From the NCBI RefSeq assembly GCF_002104995.1, contig NW_024468249.1, forward strand, positions 2,914,001-2,978,000: a stretch of DNA of 64,000 nucleotides, given 5' to 3'. The stretch comes from Linderina pennispora. Lineage: Eukaryota > Kickxellomycota > Kickxellomycetes > Kickxellales > Kickxellaceae. The stretch's first letter is position 1; each line of letters opens with the position of its first letter. Positions 13,027-22,711 of the stretch are shown here, one piece after another. The position numbers were made by a program, and so were the translations under genes. The notes beneath the pieces were generated by a model. That model was given only the letters and a program-made list of their open reading frames with translations. It searched no databases and had not been told where the DNA came from.

Positions 13027-14186
13027 ATGAACGAGATTTACTTCAACGTTGACGGTGGCTTCCTGGAAGGCATCCTGCGCGGGTACCGCGACGGCCTGCT
13101 GACCACGCACCAGTACATGAATCTGACCCAATGCGACACTATGGATGGTGAGTTTTATTTGAGGAGCCGGAAAGCCAGCATTCAGCTAGTCTCTTTGTCA
13201 TCAGCATACGCTCATGCCACCCACATTTCTCTGCCGTAGACTTGAAGCTGCAGCTTGCGACCACAGACTACGGACCGTTCCTGCAGAACGAGCCCTCACC
13301 CATGTCGACCTCCACGCTGTCGGCGCGGTGCACCGACGCGCTGGTTCAGGAGTTCCAGTTCCTGCAGCAGAACTCGGCCGAGCCGATCTCAAAGTTCCTT
13401 GACTATATCACATACGGGTACATGATCGACAACGTGATCCTGCTGATTACAGGCACGCTGCATGAACGCGACACCCACGACCTGCTGGACAAGTGCCATC
13501 CGCTCGGGTTCTTCGACACGATGCCTGCGCTGTGCGTGGCGACGACCGTCCAGGAGCTGTACAACACAGTGATGGTGGACTCGCCGCTGGCGGGGTATTT
13601 CCGCGAGTGCCTGTCAGCAGAGGATCTGAACGAGCTGAACATCGAGATCATCCGCAACACGCTCTACAAGGCATATCTGGAGGACTTTAACAGGTACTGC
13701 GAGACGCTGGGCGATCCGACGGCGTCGGTGATGGGCGAGGTGCTAAAGTTTGAGGCCGACCGCCGGACGGTCAACATTACGATCAATTCGTTCGGCACCG
13801 AGCTGTCCAAGGAGGAGCGCGCGAAGCTGTACCCGCGCCTAGGCAACATGTACCCCGAGGCGCAGACAAAGCTGGCCCGCGTCGACGACATGGACCAGGT
13901 GAAGGCTGTGCTGGAGCAGTACAGCGAGTACCGGATGATGCTGGCTGGTGTCAATCTGAATGCGTCGTCAGGTGGTGCTGGTGGCAATGATCTGTCGCTG
14001 GAGGACCGGTTCTTTGCGCGCGAGGTCCAGCTCAACAAAGAGTCGTTTGAGCAGCAGTTCCACTACGGTGTGTTCTACTCGTGGCTTCGCCTGAAGGAGC
14101 AGGAGATCCGCAACATCGTGTGGATTGCCGAGTGCATCTCCCAGCAGCAGAAGGACAAGGTCGGAAACTACACTGCCATCTACTAA
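13027..14186 (+). CDS. VMA6: V-type ATPase subunit d
   Basis: Subunit d sits on the membrane rotor of the vacuolar H+-ATPase and links the central stalk to the proteolipid ring. Exon 1 (13027-13147) encodes the classic start MNEIYFNVDGGFLEGILRGY. A 92-nt GT-AG intron follows, and exon 2 is 13240-14186 with GAC split across the junction. The 355-residue product covers the whole family length and ends normally with a short tail (NYTAIY). The DYITYGYMIDNV and PLGFFD segments are highly conserved across eukaryotes. Confidence 0.95.
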
Positions 14187-14325
14187 ACACCATATATAAC
14201 CACCTATATTCCCCATATCAGCTTTGGCGCTCTGGCTCCCCTCAGACCTGTTGCCTTTTCTTACCTAGTATCAATTTCTCTAACGTTTTCTTAATGTGGA
14301 ACACTACCATCGTATGCAAGACATG

Positions 14326-14424
14326 CTACGTGTGCAGAGGGCAAAGGCATTCGGTGCATCCGCCACTGTCCGATCCATTCGTGGGGCCACTAACGACATG
14401 CACATGTCCGCTTGGGATTCTGCG
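14326..14424 (-). pseudogene. Decayed RZ-type zinc finger beyond premature stop
   Basis: Reading on in frame past the TGA gives R-R-I-PSGH-VHVVSG, then a Gly/Ser stretch, CTEC and a stop. This lines up with RCPNGHQFSVGECG...CIEC in the upstream paralogue. The first Cys and the central GECG Cys have been lost, so relaxation followed or accompanied the stop mutation. Confidence 0.6.
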
Positions 14425-14727
14425 TCACTGATATGCTGACAGAGCCCTTTTGGCCATGGCTATCTCATCGTTTGACACCGGCAGATACTGCACCGCTCCT
14501 GCTGGTCCATTGCTAGAGGCTGAGTGTCCAGTTCTGCTGGTTTTGTCCACAATTGCTAGAAGACTGTCAAACTGCTTGTTGACTACCGTTGTGGTGTGCT
14601 CCAGCTCATTGCCCACCGCTTCCTTCACTGCCTGCTGGACCATGTCCTCAACACCGCCACTGGTAACTGGAAACCCGTTCAGGTCTGGGAGTTCCTTGCT
14701 GCATCTGGTTGACGCGCTAATGCACAT
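14425..14727 (-). CDS. Truncated paralogue of the RZ-finger coiled-coil protein
   Basis: This 100-residue frame (ATG 14727) is a paralogue of the next gene upstream. They share an N-terminal helix (IIQQAVK/MVQQAVK), a variable coiled coil and the segment AVQYLP(I/V)-x3-EI-x-M-(V/A)-K-(Q/R)-A. It ends at TGA 14427-14425, exactly where the paralogue has Trp (TGG) at the start of its zinc finger. In the same frame beyond the stop are a decayed finger with PSGH, CTEC and terminal LHT. It is therefore a recent truncation that lost its finger. Whether the short protein is still used is unknown. Confidence 0.6.
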   Translation of the reverse strand: MCISASTRCSKELPDLNGFPVTSGGVEDMVQQAVKEAVGNELEHTTTVVNKQFDSLLAIVDKTSRTGHSASSNGPAGAVQYLPVSNDEIAMAKRALSAYQ

Positions 14728-14908
14728 GGCGAGGAGATAAATGATATTGAAATTTGAAATGAGGCCTGAGAAAGAGTGTGTGGAGCGGTGTGTGGAAGAC
14801 CTTTATATAGCCCTGCCAAGCTGCACCCCTGTGATTCATCGAACTGAGCTGCTGCCACTAATGTCTTCAACATCATACTTGTGCACAGCTGCTGCCTAAA
14901 CACGCTAT

Positions 14909-15376
14909 CTAGTGCAGCAAAGCACGGCATTCTATGCAGCTAGCTGTCACGGCGACAGTACCGCACTCACCGACAGAAAACTGGTGTCCATTGGGACAGC
15001 GGTGCCAGGTAACACGGCCCATGGCCTGCTTCACCATGTTGATCTCGCTTGGCGTTATCGGCAGGTATTGCACAGCAGGAGGCACCGGCTTCTTGCTCTC
15101 CTCAGTGCGCGCCTTCTTCGAGTATCTGCGCTCCATGTCCAAGTCATCGCGAATCTCGTCCAACTTCTGGCCAAACACGCGGTTTTCCTCTTCAATCCGC
15201 TCCATGAACTTGTCGAGCTTCGTGGCAAGCCTTCCCAGCTCTCCCTTGACTGCTTCCTTGACGTTTTTCTTGACTGCCTGTTGTATAATCTCTTCGATGT
15301 AGCGGCGTCCTGATACACTGCTGACTAGGTCGTCAAGCTTCTCGCCACGTCCTGCGCTGTTTCTGGTGATTGGCAT
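14909..15376 (-). CDS. Small coiled-coil protein with C-terminal RZ-type zinc finger
   Basis: The 155-residue protein starts at ATG 15376. Residues 25-85 form an amphipathic coiled coil rich in Lys and Glu, followed by a basic KKARTEESKK patch. Residues about 122-155 fit an RZ-type finger (W-x2-CPNGH-x4-G-x-CG-x8-C-x2-C) as found at the C-terminus or inside RNF213 and ZNFX1. The finger lies at the very end and no ATPase or RING domain is present. In those large proteins it helps ubiquitin transfer or RNA granule functions; the role of this stand-alone form is unknown. It forms a tandem duplicate with the truncated gene downstream. Confidence 0.65.
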   Translation of the reverse strand: MPITRNSAGRGEKLDDLVSSVSGRRYIEEIIQQAVKKNVKEAVKGELGRLATKLDKFMERIEEENRVFGQKLDEIRDDLDMERRYSKKARTEESKKPVPPAVQYLPITPSEINMVKQAMGRVTWHRCPNGHQFSVGECGTVAVTASCIECRALLH

Positions 15377-16239
15377 GGTGAAATGAACGGTGTTAAAGAT
15401 GTTCAGCGCTGATACTCTGTAGATAGAAGGGACAGGTAGCTGCTGACTTGAAAGATGGCCCGCTCCTGACTCCTTTTAAGCTAGAGCTATACATCGGCAT
15501 GCTGCCTCAAGCACTGTCCATGATCAATCGAACTAAGGTCTGGCGCAATATATCGCATCCGAAGACATGCTTACATCACTGGCCATGTGAGCAGCTGCAA
15601 TCTGGTTGGTGGCGCATGCTGGTGCGTAGTCACTGGAAATTGTACATGTTAAGCAGCAGCACCAAAACACGCGTAGGTTTCCTGCGTATAAGCAATACAC
15701 TTCATCCACTTCAGTAATAGCGAGTACATAGAGGTGCCGCAACCTCTGCAGTATCCCTACCCCCTCCTGTAGTTTGTAAGCACTGCTTCCATTAAATCGC
15801 ATATTAGTCTAGAATATATGCATGTTGTCTATAGCTGCCTGCGCATCGCAACAATGATATTTTTATGACTGCCCAGGGCTAAAAAAAAAAAAAAAAGATC
15901 CCTCCCTCCGGCTGTGGCATCTGCAGTAGTCAACTTTTTTGACTGAATGGAACAACGCATTCTCTACCTTCTATTTATTTCGTAATTCCGCACCAGTCGG
16001 CCCGTGCTCAAACACGCTTATTGCCTGAATACAGTGCCAATCCTGCATCCTGATGGATGTGCAGGCATGTTCTCATGATTTTTTGGGCTACGCATTGGTT
16101 CCCGCGTGGTACGGATTCTTAGCGTTATAAAAAGGGAGGACAGTACGCCCAGAATCCTGGAATGAACCCCCTCTACTCTCCGCTTCTTTCTTTCTTATTG
16201 CAGCACAGCCCACCTTTTTACAGTACTCTCTTCACAGCC
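15377..16239. other. Spacer with duplicated promoter fragment and poly-A tract
   Basis: The first 150 bp upstream of the RZ gene share a short match (ATCGAACT context) with the region upstream of its paralogue, so the tandem duplication included promoter sequence. A 16-bp A tract lies at 15881-15896. The right part is the promoter of the LRR-like gene. No gene is supported in between. Confidence 0.45.
16126..16133 (+). promoter_or_regulatory. TATA box of the LRR-like gene
   Basis: TATAAAAA lies 107 bp before the proposed start codon in a correctly oriented, otherwise gene-free stretch. Confidence 0.5.
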
Positions 16240-17883
16240 ATGAGCCGACCCACCCTGCAACTGAACACACTAGCTAATGGCGATATTGTGCGAAGAACAC
16301 TGGCAATAGCCAGCAATACAATCCTCAATGGCAACTATGGCATTCAGGAGCACCGCTGCGTGGCCCTCCTTGCCACCGTCTGTCGCAAATGGGAGGAACA
16401 CCTGCGTCTCTGCCTTCACAGCACCGTCATCTTGGAGTACGTCAGTAACGAGCGCGCGGTAGACGACACTTGGGGGAAGTGGCTGCAGAATAGCTTATTC
16501 AGGCGTGAGGCGCGCTACCTATGGATGTCGAACTCGGGATCAGTTGAATACTCGTCTATGCAGGATTATTGCAAAGAATTGCGGATTGTCAATAAGACCG
16601 GCGAGAACACCTTTGAATTCGCGAGCGCACTTTTCCAGATTGGGTTCGCTGTTTCCTTGTGGCCAGGGATCAGGTCGCTCAGATTTGTTGGGTCATTTGT
16701 CGCGAGCTCCGGTGGGTTTGACGATAGCGCAGCCGAGGCAGCGAGCGCGCTCATCGCTCAGTGTCTCCCGGGCCTCACCGCCATCGACCATGCCTCATGC
16801 GCAGGGTACTCTAGCAGCCACCTCACAGAGGTAATTGACCGCCTGGCATGCCACTACCTCCCACAGCTCCAATCGCTCTCGTTGACTGGCATATACCCGC
16901 AGCGTCAGCTCAGGCTATCAGCTGAGGGTCTGACCAAAGTCGAATTTGACGCGTCGGCGATTGCAGACAAGATCGAGCCCTCATGTATCCCCGTCACCCA
17001 GCTCCACACGCTGCGCATCACAAACATGACCTGTGCATTCCCATGGCGCAACTTTGCCGACACAGGCTCGACACACATCGAGTTTACAAACCTGCAGCGG
17101 CTCGAACTGACATTTGCACGCAACACCAGCGAGCCTGTGCCCATCGGAGCCGACCTCAAGCGGCTGCAGTTCCCTCGACTGCGGCACCTTCACATCAGTC
17201 GCTCATTCGATGCGTTCACAAACTTTTACTCCGTCTTCAGTCCGTCATCGCTGGATTCATTCAATGCGCTTGAGAGCATGCGACATGTTGAGGAAATCGA
17301 CACGGACATCATTAGTTCATTGACCAGGCTCACACTGAACACAACAAAAGATACCGTGGCTCTGGATCCAAACTGGCTGGCAGCAATCGACAGATACCTC
17401 TCGACAGACTCAACAGTTCAGAATGCATGCATAGGTGGGTTCCCGTATGCGTTCACAGGCGCCATTTGCTGGCCTGGGTTGAAGCGGCTAACGCTGGAAG
17501 TCCACTCGATAGACTGGCAGAGCGTTGGACACCTTCTCGCCCAGCTTCCTTCACTGTGGTATTTGGAGGTCTGGTACAACCACCTGCAGCCATTCTGTAG
17601 TCAGCCCGAACGGCAAACTGAAGGAACTGCACCACTCCTGCGCACCACTGCTACACCAAAACCACTCAGCACAAGTCTCCAAGAACTCATTGTATACATC
17701 GACGATCCGTGGACAGTCGCTCTTGATATGGCCACGCTGTGCAGCCTCATCTCGCGGCTTCCATCTCTACTGAAAGTCAAAGTCCCAGAGGATACTGTTG
17801 CTGAAATGGAGGACTATGTGCAGACGAACAGCAGAGCATTCGACACCCAGCCGACATTTCTCAGAGCCACTTTTGCTACATAA
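16240..17883 (+). CDS. F-box/LRR-like protein
   Basis: This 547-residue protein has an F-box-like helical N-terminus followed by irregular leucine-rich repeats (for example LPQLQSLSLTGI, LQRLELTF, FPRLRHLHIS, WPGLKRLTLEV, LPSLWYLEVWYN). Such proteins form large families in early-diverging fungi and usually recruit substrates to SCF ubiquitin ligases, but the N-terminal F-box is not clear enough to be sure. I chose ATG 16240; an ATG at 16162 would add 26 hydrophobic residues that look like leader sequence. No introns are apparent. Confidence 0.7.
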   Translation: MSRPTLQLNTLANGDIVRRTLAIASNTILNGNYGIQEHRCVALLATVCRKWEEHLRLCLHSTVILEYVSNERAVDDTWGKWLQNSLFRREARYLWMSNSGSVEYSSMQDYCKELRIVNKTGENTFEFASALFQIGFAVSLWPGIRSLRFVGSFVASSGGFDDSAAEAASALIAQCLPGLTAIDHASCAGYSSSHLTEVIDRLACHYLPQLQSLSLTGIYPQRQLRLSAEGLTKVEFDASAIADKIEPSCIPVTQLHTLRITNMTCAFPWRNFADTGSTHIEFTNLQRLELTFARNTSEPVPIGADLKRLQFPRLRHLHISRSFDAFTNFYSVFSPSSLDSFNALESMRHVEEIDTDIISSLTRLTLNTTKDTVALDPNWLAAIDRYLSTDSTVQNACIGGFPYAFTGAICWPGLKRLTLEVHSIDWQSVGHLLAQLPSLWYLEVWYNHLQPFCSQPERQTEGTAPLLRTTATPKPLSTSLQELIVYIDDPWTVALDMATLCSLISRLPSLLKVKVPEDTVAEMEDYVQTNSRAFDTQPTFLRATFAT

Positions 17884-18833
17884 ATACACCAATTTGCTTC
17901 CTTTGTACACACTGATGAAAGCTATCGGCCTACGAAGGTCTCCCAGGATCCTTTTGGCTTGCCAGATATATTCGCCGTATTCTTTTTTGCCTTCCAAAAG
18001 TACTCACGGGGAACACTGGCCATAGCGACACCAACATCCAAAAATCGACTCCAGGACTGTCACTCCAGCGCTCAGCCCAGGAACCACCACCCGATCTGGA
18101 CAGCCACAAGCAGCTCTTGTGCAGTGGGCTAGCGCAGTGGGACCCCTCGCGTGTGCTGCATGCATAAAGTTGATGGCAGCCTGCACCACATCCAGCCAAT
18201 AACCGACTGTACCCGGTCATACGATCTGGGATAACTCTGTAAAATATAGGCCCAGTCAACATCCGACCCGGACGGAACGCAAGTGGAACCACAAAGTGGC
18301 CAGCGTATCCATGCAAGGATACAGAGTGTGCTGACCATGACCGCCCCCAAAGGCTCCCCCATCCTGGCTCACCAGACAGACCACATCAGCACAAATACTC
18401 TTCATTTGTGCTGAATACGGAAGCTCGTCTGGAGATGGTCTGAAGTCGTCACTGGAACTACTCGACCCAATTGCCCAGTGCTGCCCTCACGCAGCCCAGG
18501 CGTCGCCCGACCTTTGCTCTAGCGAGTAGAAAAAGTTGCGGGTGCCAGTGTAACAGACCTGATTTCTAGAACACCTATTTTTCGCTGTCATGACTTGTGC
18601 TAGGCGCAGACACAGGCCCCTCACAAATATGCGCGAGTACAAACTTTGCTGGTTTCCGACATGTACATCTCAAGACAAAATCGATATAAAACGTCAGCAC
18701 CATGGCCTGTAAAATACCTGAATTCTCCATCCTACAACACCAAAAAAGCGGCCATGCCCTACTAATACCAACTATTCCCTCTACGACTACCTATTTGTAT
18801 ACCTTTATTGCTACCATTTAAACTCTGTTAACC
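17884..18833. other. Spacer before the sugar transporter gene
   Basis: The 950-bp stretch contains the 3' end of the LRR-like gene and the transporter promoter. A possible TATA (gatataaa) lies near 18683. The last 60 bp are a C/T/A-rich leader. Short open frames here show no protein-like composition. Confidence 0.45.
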
Positions 18834-20339
18834 ATGTCTGTTGACTCGCGTACGCTCAGCGTGACAAAGTACCAGTGCTTCTGTGCCATGATGGCAGCCC
18901 TGGGCAGTGTCAACTTTGGCTGGAACATTGGTGTCATCAACATTCCCGGCGACGTTATCTCCAACTGTGTGACCGGCGAGAAGCACTACAACGGACCCTT
19001 CCCCTCGTGTATCCCGACCGAGTCCACCATCTGGGGTGTGGCTGTCGGCTGCTTTGCTATCGGCGCTCTGATCGGCACCATTGCCGGCAACCCTATCTCC
19101 GACAAGTTTGGTCGCAAGTTCGTGCTCACCTGGGGCCCGCTGCTTGCCCTGGTCGGCGGTGTCCTTCTCTCGACCACCACATCTCTGGGCCAGCTGATTG
19201 TCGGCCGCCTGTTTGTCGGTTTCGCTGCTGGCTTCTGTAACGGTGCCCTGTCGGTCTATGTCGGCGAAATCACCACTCCCAAGGCTCGCGATATCCTCGG
19301 CGGAACCCTCCAGCTGGCCACCAATGTGGGTATTCTGCTGGCCAACGCCGTCTCGCTCGGCCTCGCCAAGCCCCCTCTGTGGCGCATCCTATTCGGTATC
19401 ACTGGTGTCATTGGCGTTGCCACCACCCTGCTGTTCCCCATCTGTGTCGAGTCGCCCAAGTGGCTCGTCTCTCATGGCCGCGTCGAGGAGGCCCGTGCTG
19501 CTCTGATTAAGCTGCGCAAGGGCGCTGACATCGAGCAGGAGCTTCAGGACATGGTTGACGACGATGCCAAGGCACAGGCTCGCGCTGAAGAGGCCCCCAA
19601 GGTGAATGTCATGGATCTCATTCTTGGCCACACTCCCGACAACCTCCGCCACCAGTTCATCGTTGTCTGTATGCTCATGTTCTTCCAGCAGATGTCCGGT
19701 ATCAATGCTGTCATTTTCTACTCGACCCAGATCTTCAACCGCACCACCAAGGACGACCCGTCGCAGATCCCGACCACTGCCCAGATCCTGTCGTGCGTCA
19801 TTTCGATTGTTGCTGCCATTTTCACGTTCGTCGGCATGCTGTTGGGCGCTCGCTTCGGCCGTCGTACCCTGATGCTGCTGTCGCACGGTACCATGGCTCT
19901 CTTCTCGATGCTGATGGCTGTTGGCTCCATCAAGGGCATTGACGGCCTTGTCATCACTATGGTCTTCCTGTACAACGTGTTCTTCAACTTTGGTGTCGGT
20001 CCCCTGCCCTGGGCTGCTGCTGCCGAGATGACCCCGGCCTACGCCATGTCGGCCATGGCTGCCATTGGCGGTGCAGTCAATTACCTGTTCACCTTCGCTA
20101 TCGGTGTCTACTTCTCGCCGATGCAGGAGGCTATGGGCGACTACACCTTTTTCTTCTTCATGGGCTTCAACATCGCTGCCTTTGTCTTCTGCTTCTTCTT
20201 CCTGCCTGAGACCAAGGGGCTCAAGGCTGAGGACGTTGTCGCTGTCCACTCGGTTGGCTTCCACTGTGTCCTCGGCAGCCGCTACCAGATCCGCGCCTCC
20301 AAAGACAACGACGATATCAGCAAGACCGAGTATGCCTAA
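18834..20339 (+). CDS. MFS sugar porter (hexose transporter)
   Basis: The 501-residue protein has twelve transmembrane helices in two halves. It shows sugar porter signatures: GRLFVGFAAGF, the SDKFGRK and ARFGRR loops between helices 2-3 and 8-9, PESPKWL-like ESPKWL at the end of helix 6, the helix-7 motif QQMSGINAVIFYST, and PETKG after helix 12. The QQ-x2-G-x-NA-x2-YYS type motif points to hexose. The protein acts at the plasma membrane or vacuole. Codon use is strongly biased to C-ending codons, which suggests high expression. No introns. Confidence 0.93.
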   Translation: MSVDSRTLSVTKYQCFCAMMAALGSVNFGWNIGVINIPGDVISNCVTGEKHYNGPFPSCIPTESTIWGVAVGCFAIGALIGTIAGNPISDKFGRKFVLTWGPLLALVGGVLLSTTTSLGQLIVGRLFVGFAAGFCNGALSVYVGEITTPKARDILGGTLQLATNVGILLANAVSLGLAKPPLWRILFGITGVIGVATTLLFPICVESPKWLVSHGRVEEARAALIKLRKGADIEQELQDMVDDDAKAQARAEEAPKVNVMDLILGHTPDNLRHQFIVVCMLMFFQQMSGINAVIFYSTQIFNRTTKDDPSQIPTTAQILSCVISIVAAIFTFVGMLLGARFGRRTLMLLSHGTMALFSMLMAVGSIKGIDGLVITMVFLYNVFFNFGVGPLPWAAAAEMTPAYAMSAMAAIGGAVNYLFTFAIGVYFSPMQEAMGDYTFFFFMGFNIAAFVFCFFFLPETKGLKAEDVVAVHSVGFHCVLGSRYQIRASKDNDDISKTEYA

Positions 20340-20882
20340 GCTACTCTCTTTCTTTCCTGTAGACTATGTATCTCTTTTGTTTTCCTACTGTCTTGATAAT
20401 AAAGCAGCTCTCCTTCAAAGCTACATGCGGGCTAGCACCTGTCTTTGCAAAACATCAGTGTGGACAATCACGACAACAACCAGCAATCGGTTGAGCTGGC
20501 CAAGAGATAATGATTACTACATACATCTGTAGCATTTGACATCCAGTAATAACCGGTATGGTACTTGCGATCCTGATTTGCTTCTAAAAATAATTTGGCT
20601 ACATCCAAAACAAGATGCGCTGGTTCCTTGCACAATAGAGCACACATAAGCGAGCTGTGATTTCCTGCAAGTATTCTGCAGACGATCTATTTTTAGTACC
20701 GGCCAAGTATCGAGAAGAAGCATGCCATGAAAATGCGTTTGCCATGTTCCAAAGCAGCCGATGGTATAAAAGCTCGGTACAAAGGCCGCCCAGCACCACT
20801 GCACAACAGTGTACTTCAGCAACCCTCTTCTGCCTTCCTCCCACGACCAAGGTAAAATCCTACATTTTGATAGCTGCTAGCC
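20340..20882. other. Spacer between transporter and S1-homologue genes
   Basis: It contains a polyadenylation-like AATAAA at 20398-20403 for the transporter and the promoter of the following gene. No gene is seen. Confidence 0.5.
20765..20772 (+). promoter_or_regulatory. TATA box of the S1-homologue gene
   Basis: TATAAAAG lies 111 bp before the start codon, a typical fungal spacing to a transcription start near 20800. Confidence 0.55.
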
Positions 20883-21734
20883 ATGAATATTTTGACTGTC
20901 GCGGTATCGCTTGCACTTGCCTCTGCCCAGGTACAGGCGCTCGGCTGGAGCTTCAACAAGCGTGTTATTGGCGGCGGAAGTGCCTCGCCTGAAGAGTTTC
21001 CCTTTCTTGTAACAATCTCGCGCACCACCGACAAAGGGATCGAGTTCATCTGCGGCGGATCGATAATCCACAAGCACGTCATTGTCACAGCAGCCAGCTG
21101 CTTCACCAACGGAACCACTGGCGATGTGGTATCACCGAGCAGACTGCTGGTCGGATTCGGAAACCACAACCGTAAAAAGCAGCTACTATACCCTGCCATT
21201 GACCTTGTTGTTCACCCAGAATATGAGCCAAAGGGAAACGCGAACAATATTGCCCTGGTTTCCGTCCCAGCTTTGCCACTGGATAACAGCAACGTTGCAA
21301 AGATCCCTGTATTCAAGGGCAAGGTTGTTGATGGCTCGGCAATGAACTTTGCTGGCTGGGGAAGCAGGACCAACGCTACCAAAAATGACACATCGTCAGA
21401 CATTCTGAGAAAAACCATCGTCAAGGTGGGCTCATCCGACAAGTGCAGGAAGTATCTCAAGGGATTCCAGACCAGCAACGGCCCGCAGACATGTACACAG
21501 AACAGCCTGACACCGAACTCTGGTGCATGTGGGCGCGACTGGGGATCGGGTCTTGTTGGTTTCGTGAAGAACAAGCCGTACCTGATTGGGTTGGCAAGTC
21601 ACGGAACTGATCCTGATCAGAAAGGCAGCCAGGCTTGTGCTCAGCCCACGGGCTTTGGAGTGTACACGCATGTAAATTACTACATTGGCTTTATCGCCAA
21701 CACTACGAACCTCCCTGCCTCGACATTTTACTAA
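20883..21734 (+). CDS. Secreted chymotrypsin-fold protein lacking all catalytic residues
   Basis: The 283-residue protein has a signal peptide (1-19), a short propeptide and the S1 activation junction KR27-VIGGG. The fold markers are present: FICGGSIIHKHVIVTAASCF, the GWG strand and GVYTHVNYYIGFI. Each catalytic position is changed. TAAHC is TAASC (His to Ser72), NNDI is ANNI (Asp to Asn122), and GDSGG is RDWGS (Ser to Trp220). It is therefore a secreted pseudoprotease. Comparable dead S1 proteins act as binding or regulatory proteins. The intact frame, signal and cysteines argue for a used protein rather than decay. Confidence 0.88.
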   Translation: MNILTVAVSLALASAQVQALGWSFNKRVIGGGSASPEEFPFLVTISRTTDKGIEFICGGSIIHKHVIVTAASCFTNGTTGDVVSPSRLLVGFGNHNRKKQLLYPAIDLVVHPEYEPKGNANNIALVSVPALPLDNSNVAKIPVFKGKVVDGSAMNFAGWGSRTNATKNDTSSDILRKTIVKVGSSDKCRKYLKGFQTSNGPQTCTQNSLTPNSGACGRDWGSGLVGFVKNKPYLIGLASHGTDPDQKGSQACAQPTGFGVYTHVNYYIGFIANTTNLPASTFY

Positions 21735-21810
21735 TTGTTTTTTGTATAAAGAATCCAGCACCTGCGAAAACAACCAGTAAAAGGCCGCATCATGTGATAC
21801 CCATATATCT

Positions 21811-21818
21811 TATAAAAA
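21811..21818 (+). promoter_or_regulatory. TATA box of SSU72
   Basis: TATAAAAA lies 130 bp upstream of the SSU72 ATG in the short spacer after the S1-homologue gene. Confidence 0.45.
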
Positions 21819-21940
21819 AACCAACCACATGTATATATGAGAAGCAAAACGTTTTCGAATCGTTTTGTTTTTGGTTTATCATTACATCTCCCACACCTTA
21901 CCCTATACTCCACGTACTACTTCATTTGCAGCCTTTGAAA

Positions 21941-22513
21941 ATGGTAAAATTTGCTGTAATCTGCGCGAGTAACATGAATCGCAGCATGGAGGGCCACTAC
22001 CAGCTGAAGAAGCACGGCTACAACATCTGCTCGTACGGCACAGGCACACAGGTGCGCCTCCCCGGCCCGTCGCAAGACAGGCCGAACGTGTACGAATTCG
22101 GCACACCGTACAACCGCATCTACAGCGAGCTGAAAATGCAGGACCAGAACCTGTATACCCGCAACGGGCTGCTGATGATGCTCGACCGCAACCGCAAGGT
22201 GAAGGAGGCACCGCAGCGGTTCCAGCTAGAGCGTGACTCGCACGACATTATTTTTACGTGCGAGGAGAAGGTTTTTGATGCGGTGTGCGAGGAGATTTTC
22301 TCCAGAGGCGGGACGCTGAGTCGGCCGGTGCATGTTATTAATATTGAGATTAAAGATAACCACGATGAGGCGGTTAAGGGCGGGAAGACGATCCTGGAGC
22401 TGGCGCGGCTGATCATCGAGTCGGACGACTTGGAGCGTGACATGGACAGCATTGTTGAGGATGTGCAGAGCAGGTTCCCGCACAAGCTTCTGTACACGGT
22501 TGCGTTCTACTGA
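21941..22513 (+). CDS. SSU72: RNA polymerase II CTD phosphatase Ssu72
   Basis: Ssu72 removes phosphate from Ser5 and Ser7 of the polymerase II CTD and is part of the cleavage and polyadenylation factor. The 190-residue protein carries the phosphatase loop C8-A-S-N-M-N-R14-S at its N-terminus. Other conserved parts are SYGTGTQVRLPG, PNVYEFGTPY and the C-terminal FPHKLLYTVAFY. Length is that of the family. ATG 21941 gives the usual start MVKFAVICAS; the open frame extends upstream but without homology. Confidence 0.96.
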   Translation: MVKFAVICASNMNRSMEGHYQLKKHGYNICSYGTGTQVRLPGPSQDRPNVYEFGTPYNRIYSELKMQDQNLYTRNGLLMMLDRNRKVKEAPQRFQLERDSHDIIFTCEEKVFDAVCEEIFSRGGTLSRPVHVINIEIKDNHDEAVKGGKTILELARLIIESDDLERDMDSIVEDVQSRFPHKLLYTVAFY

Positions 22514-22711
22514 GAGCAGTGCCTTTTCTTGGCTGAGAAGAATATATGTAGTTTTGCCTTGTGTCAACACAAGTTGTGAGCGCGGGTGTGCCAGTTTCCA
22601 TATTTCAGACCGATCAGGCTTCCAAACTAAATAAGCACAGTAGTTTTTTTTGCAGGATTTTAGAGTTTTCAGCAAAGACAAAAAATTCGTACACAATTCA
22701 GAGACGCAAGA

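Noticed and set aside
19389-20264. 291-codon frame opposite the sugar transporter
   Set aside because: It is the antisense shadow of a strongly codon-biased gene; the plus-strand frame is a complete sugar porter.
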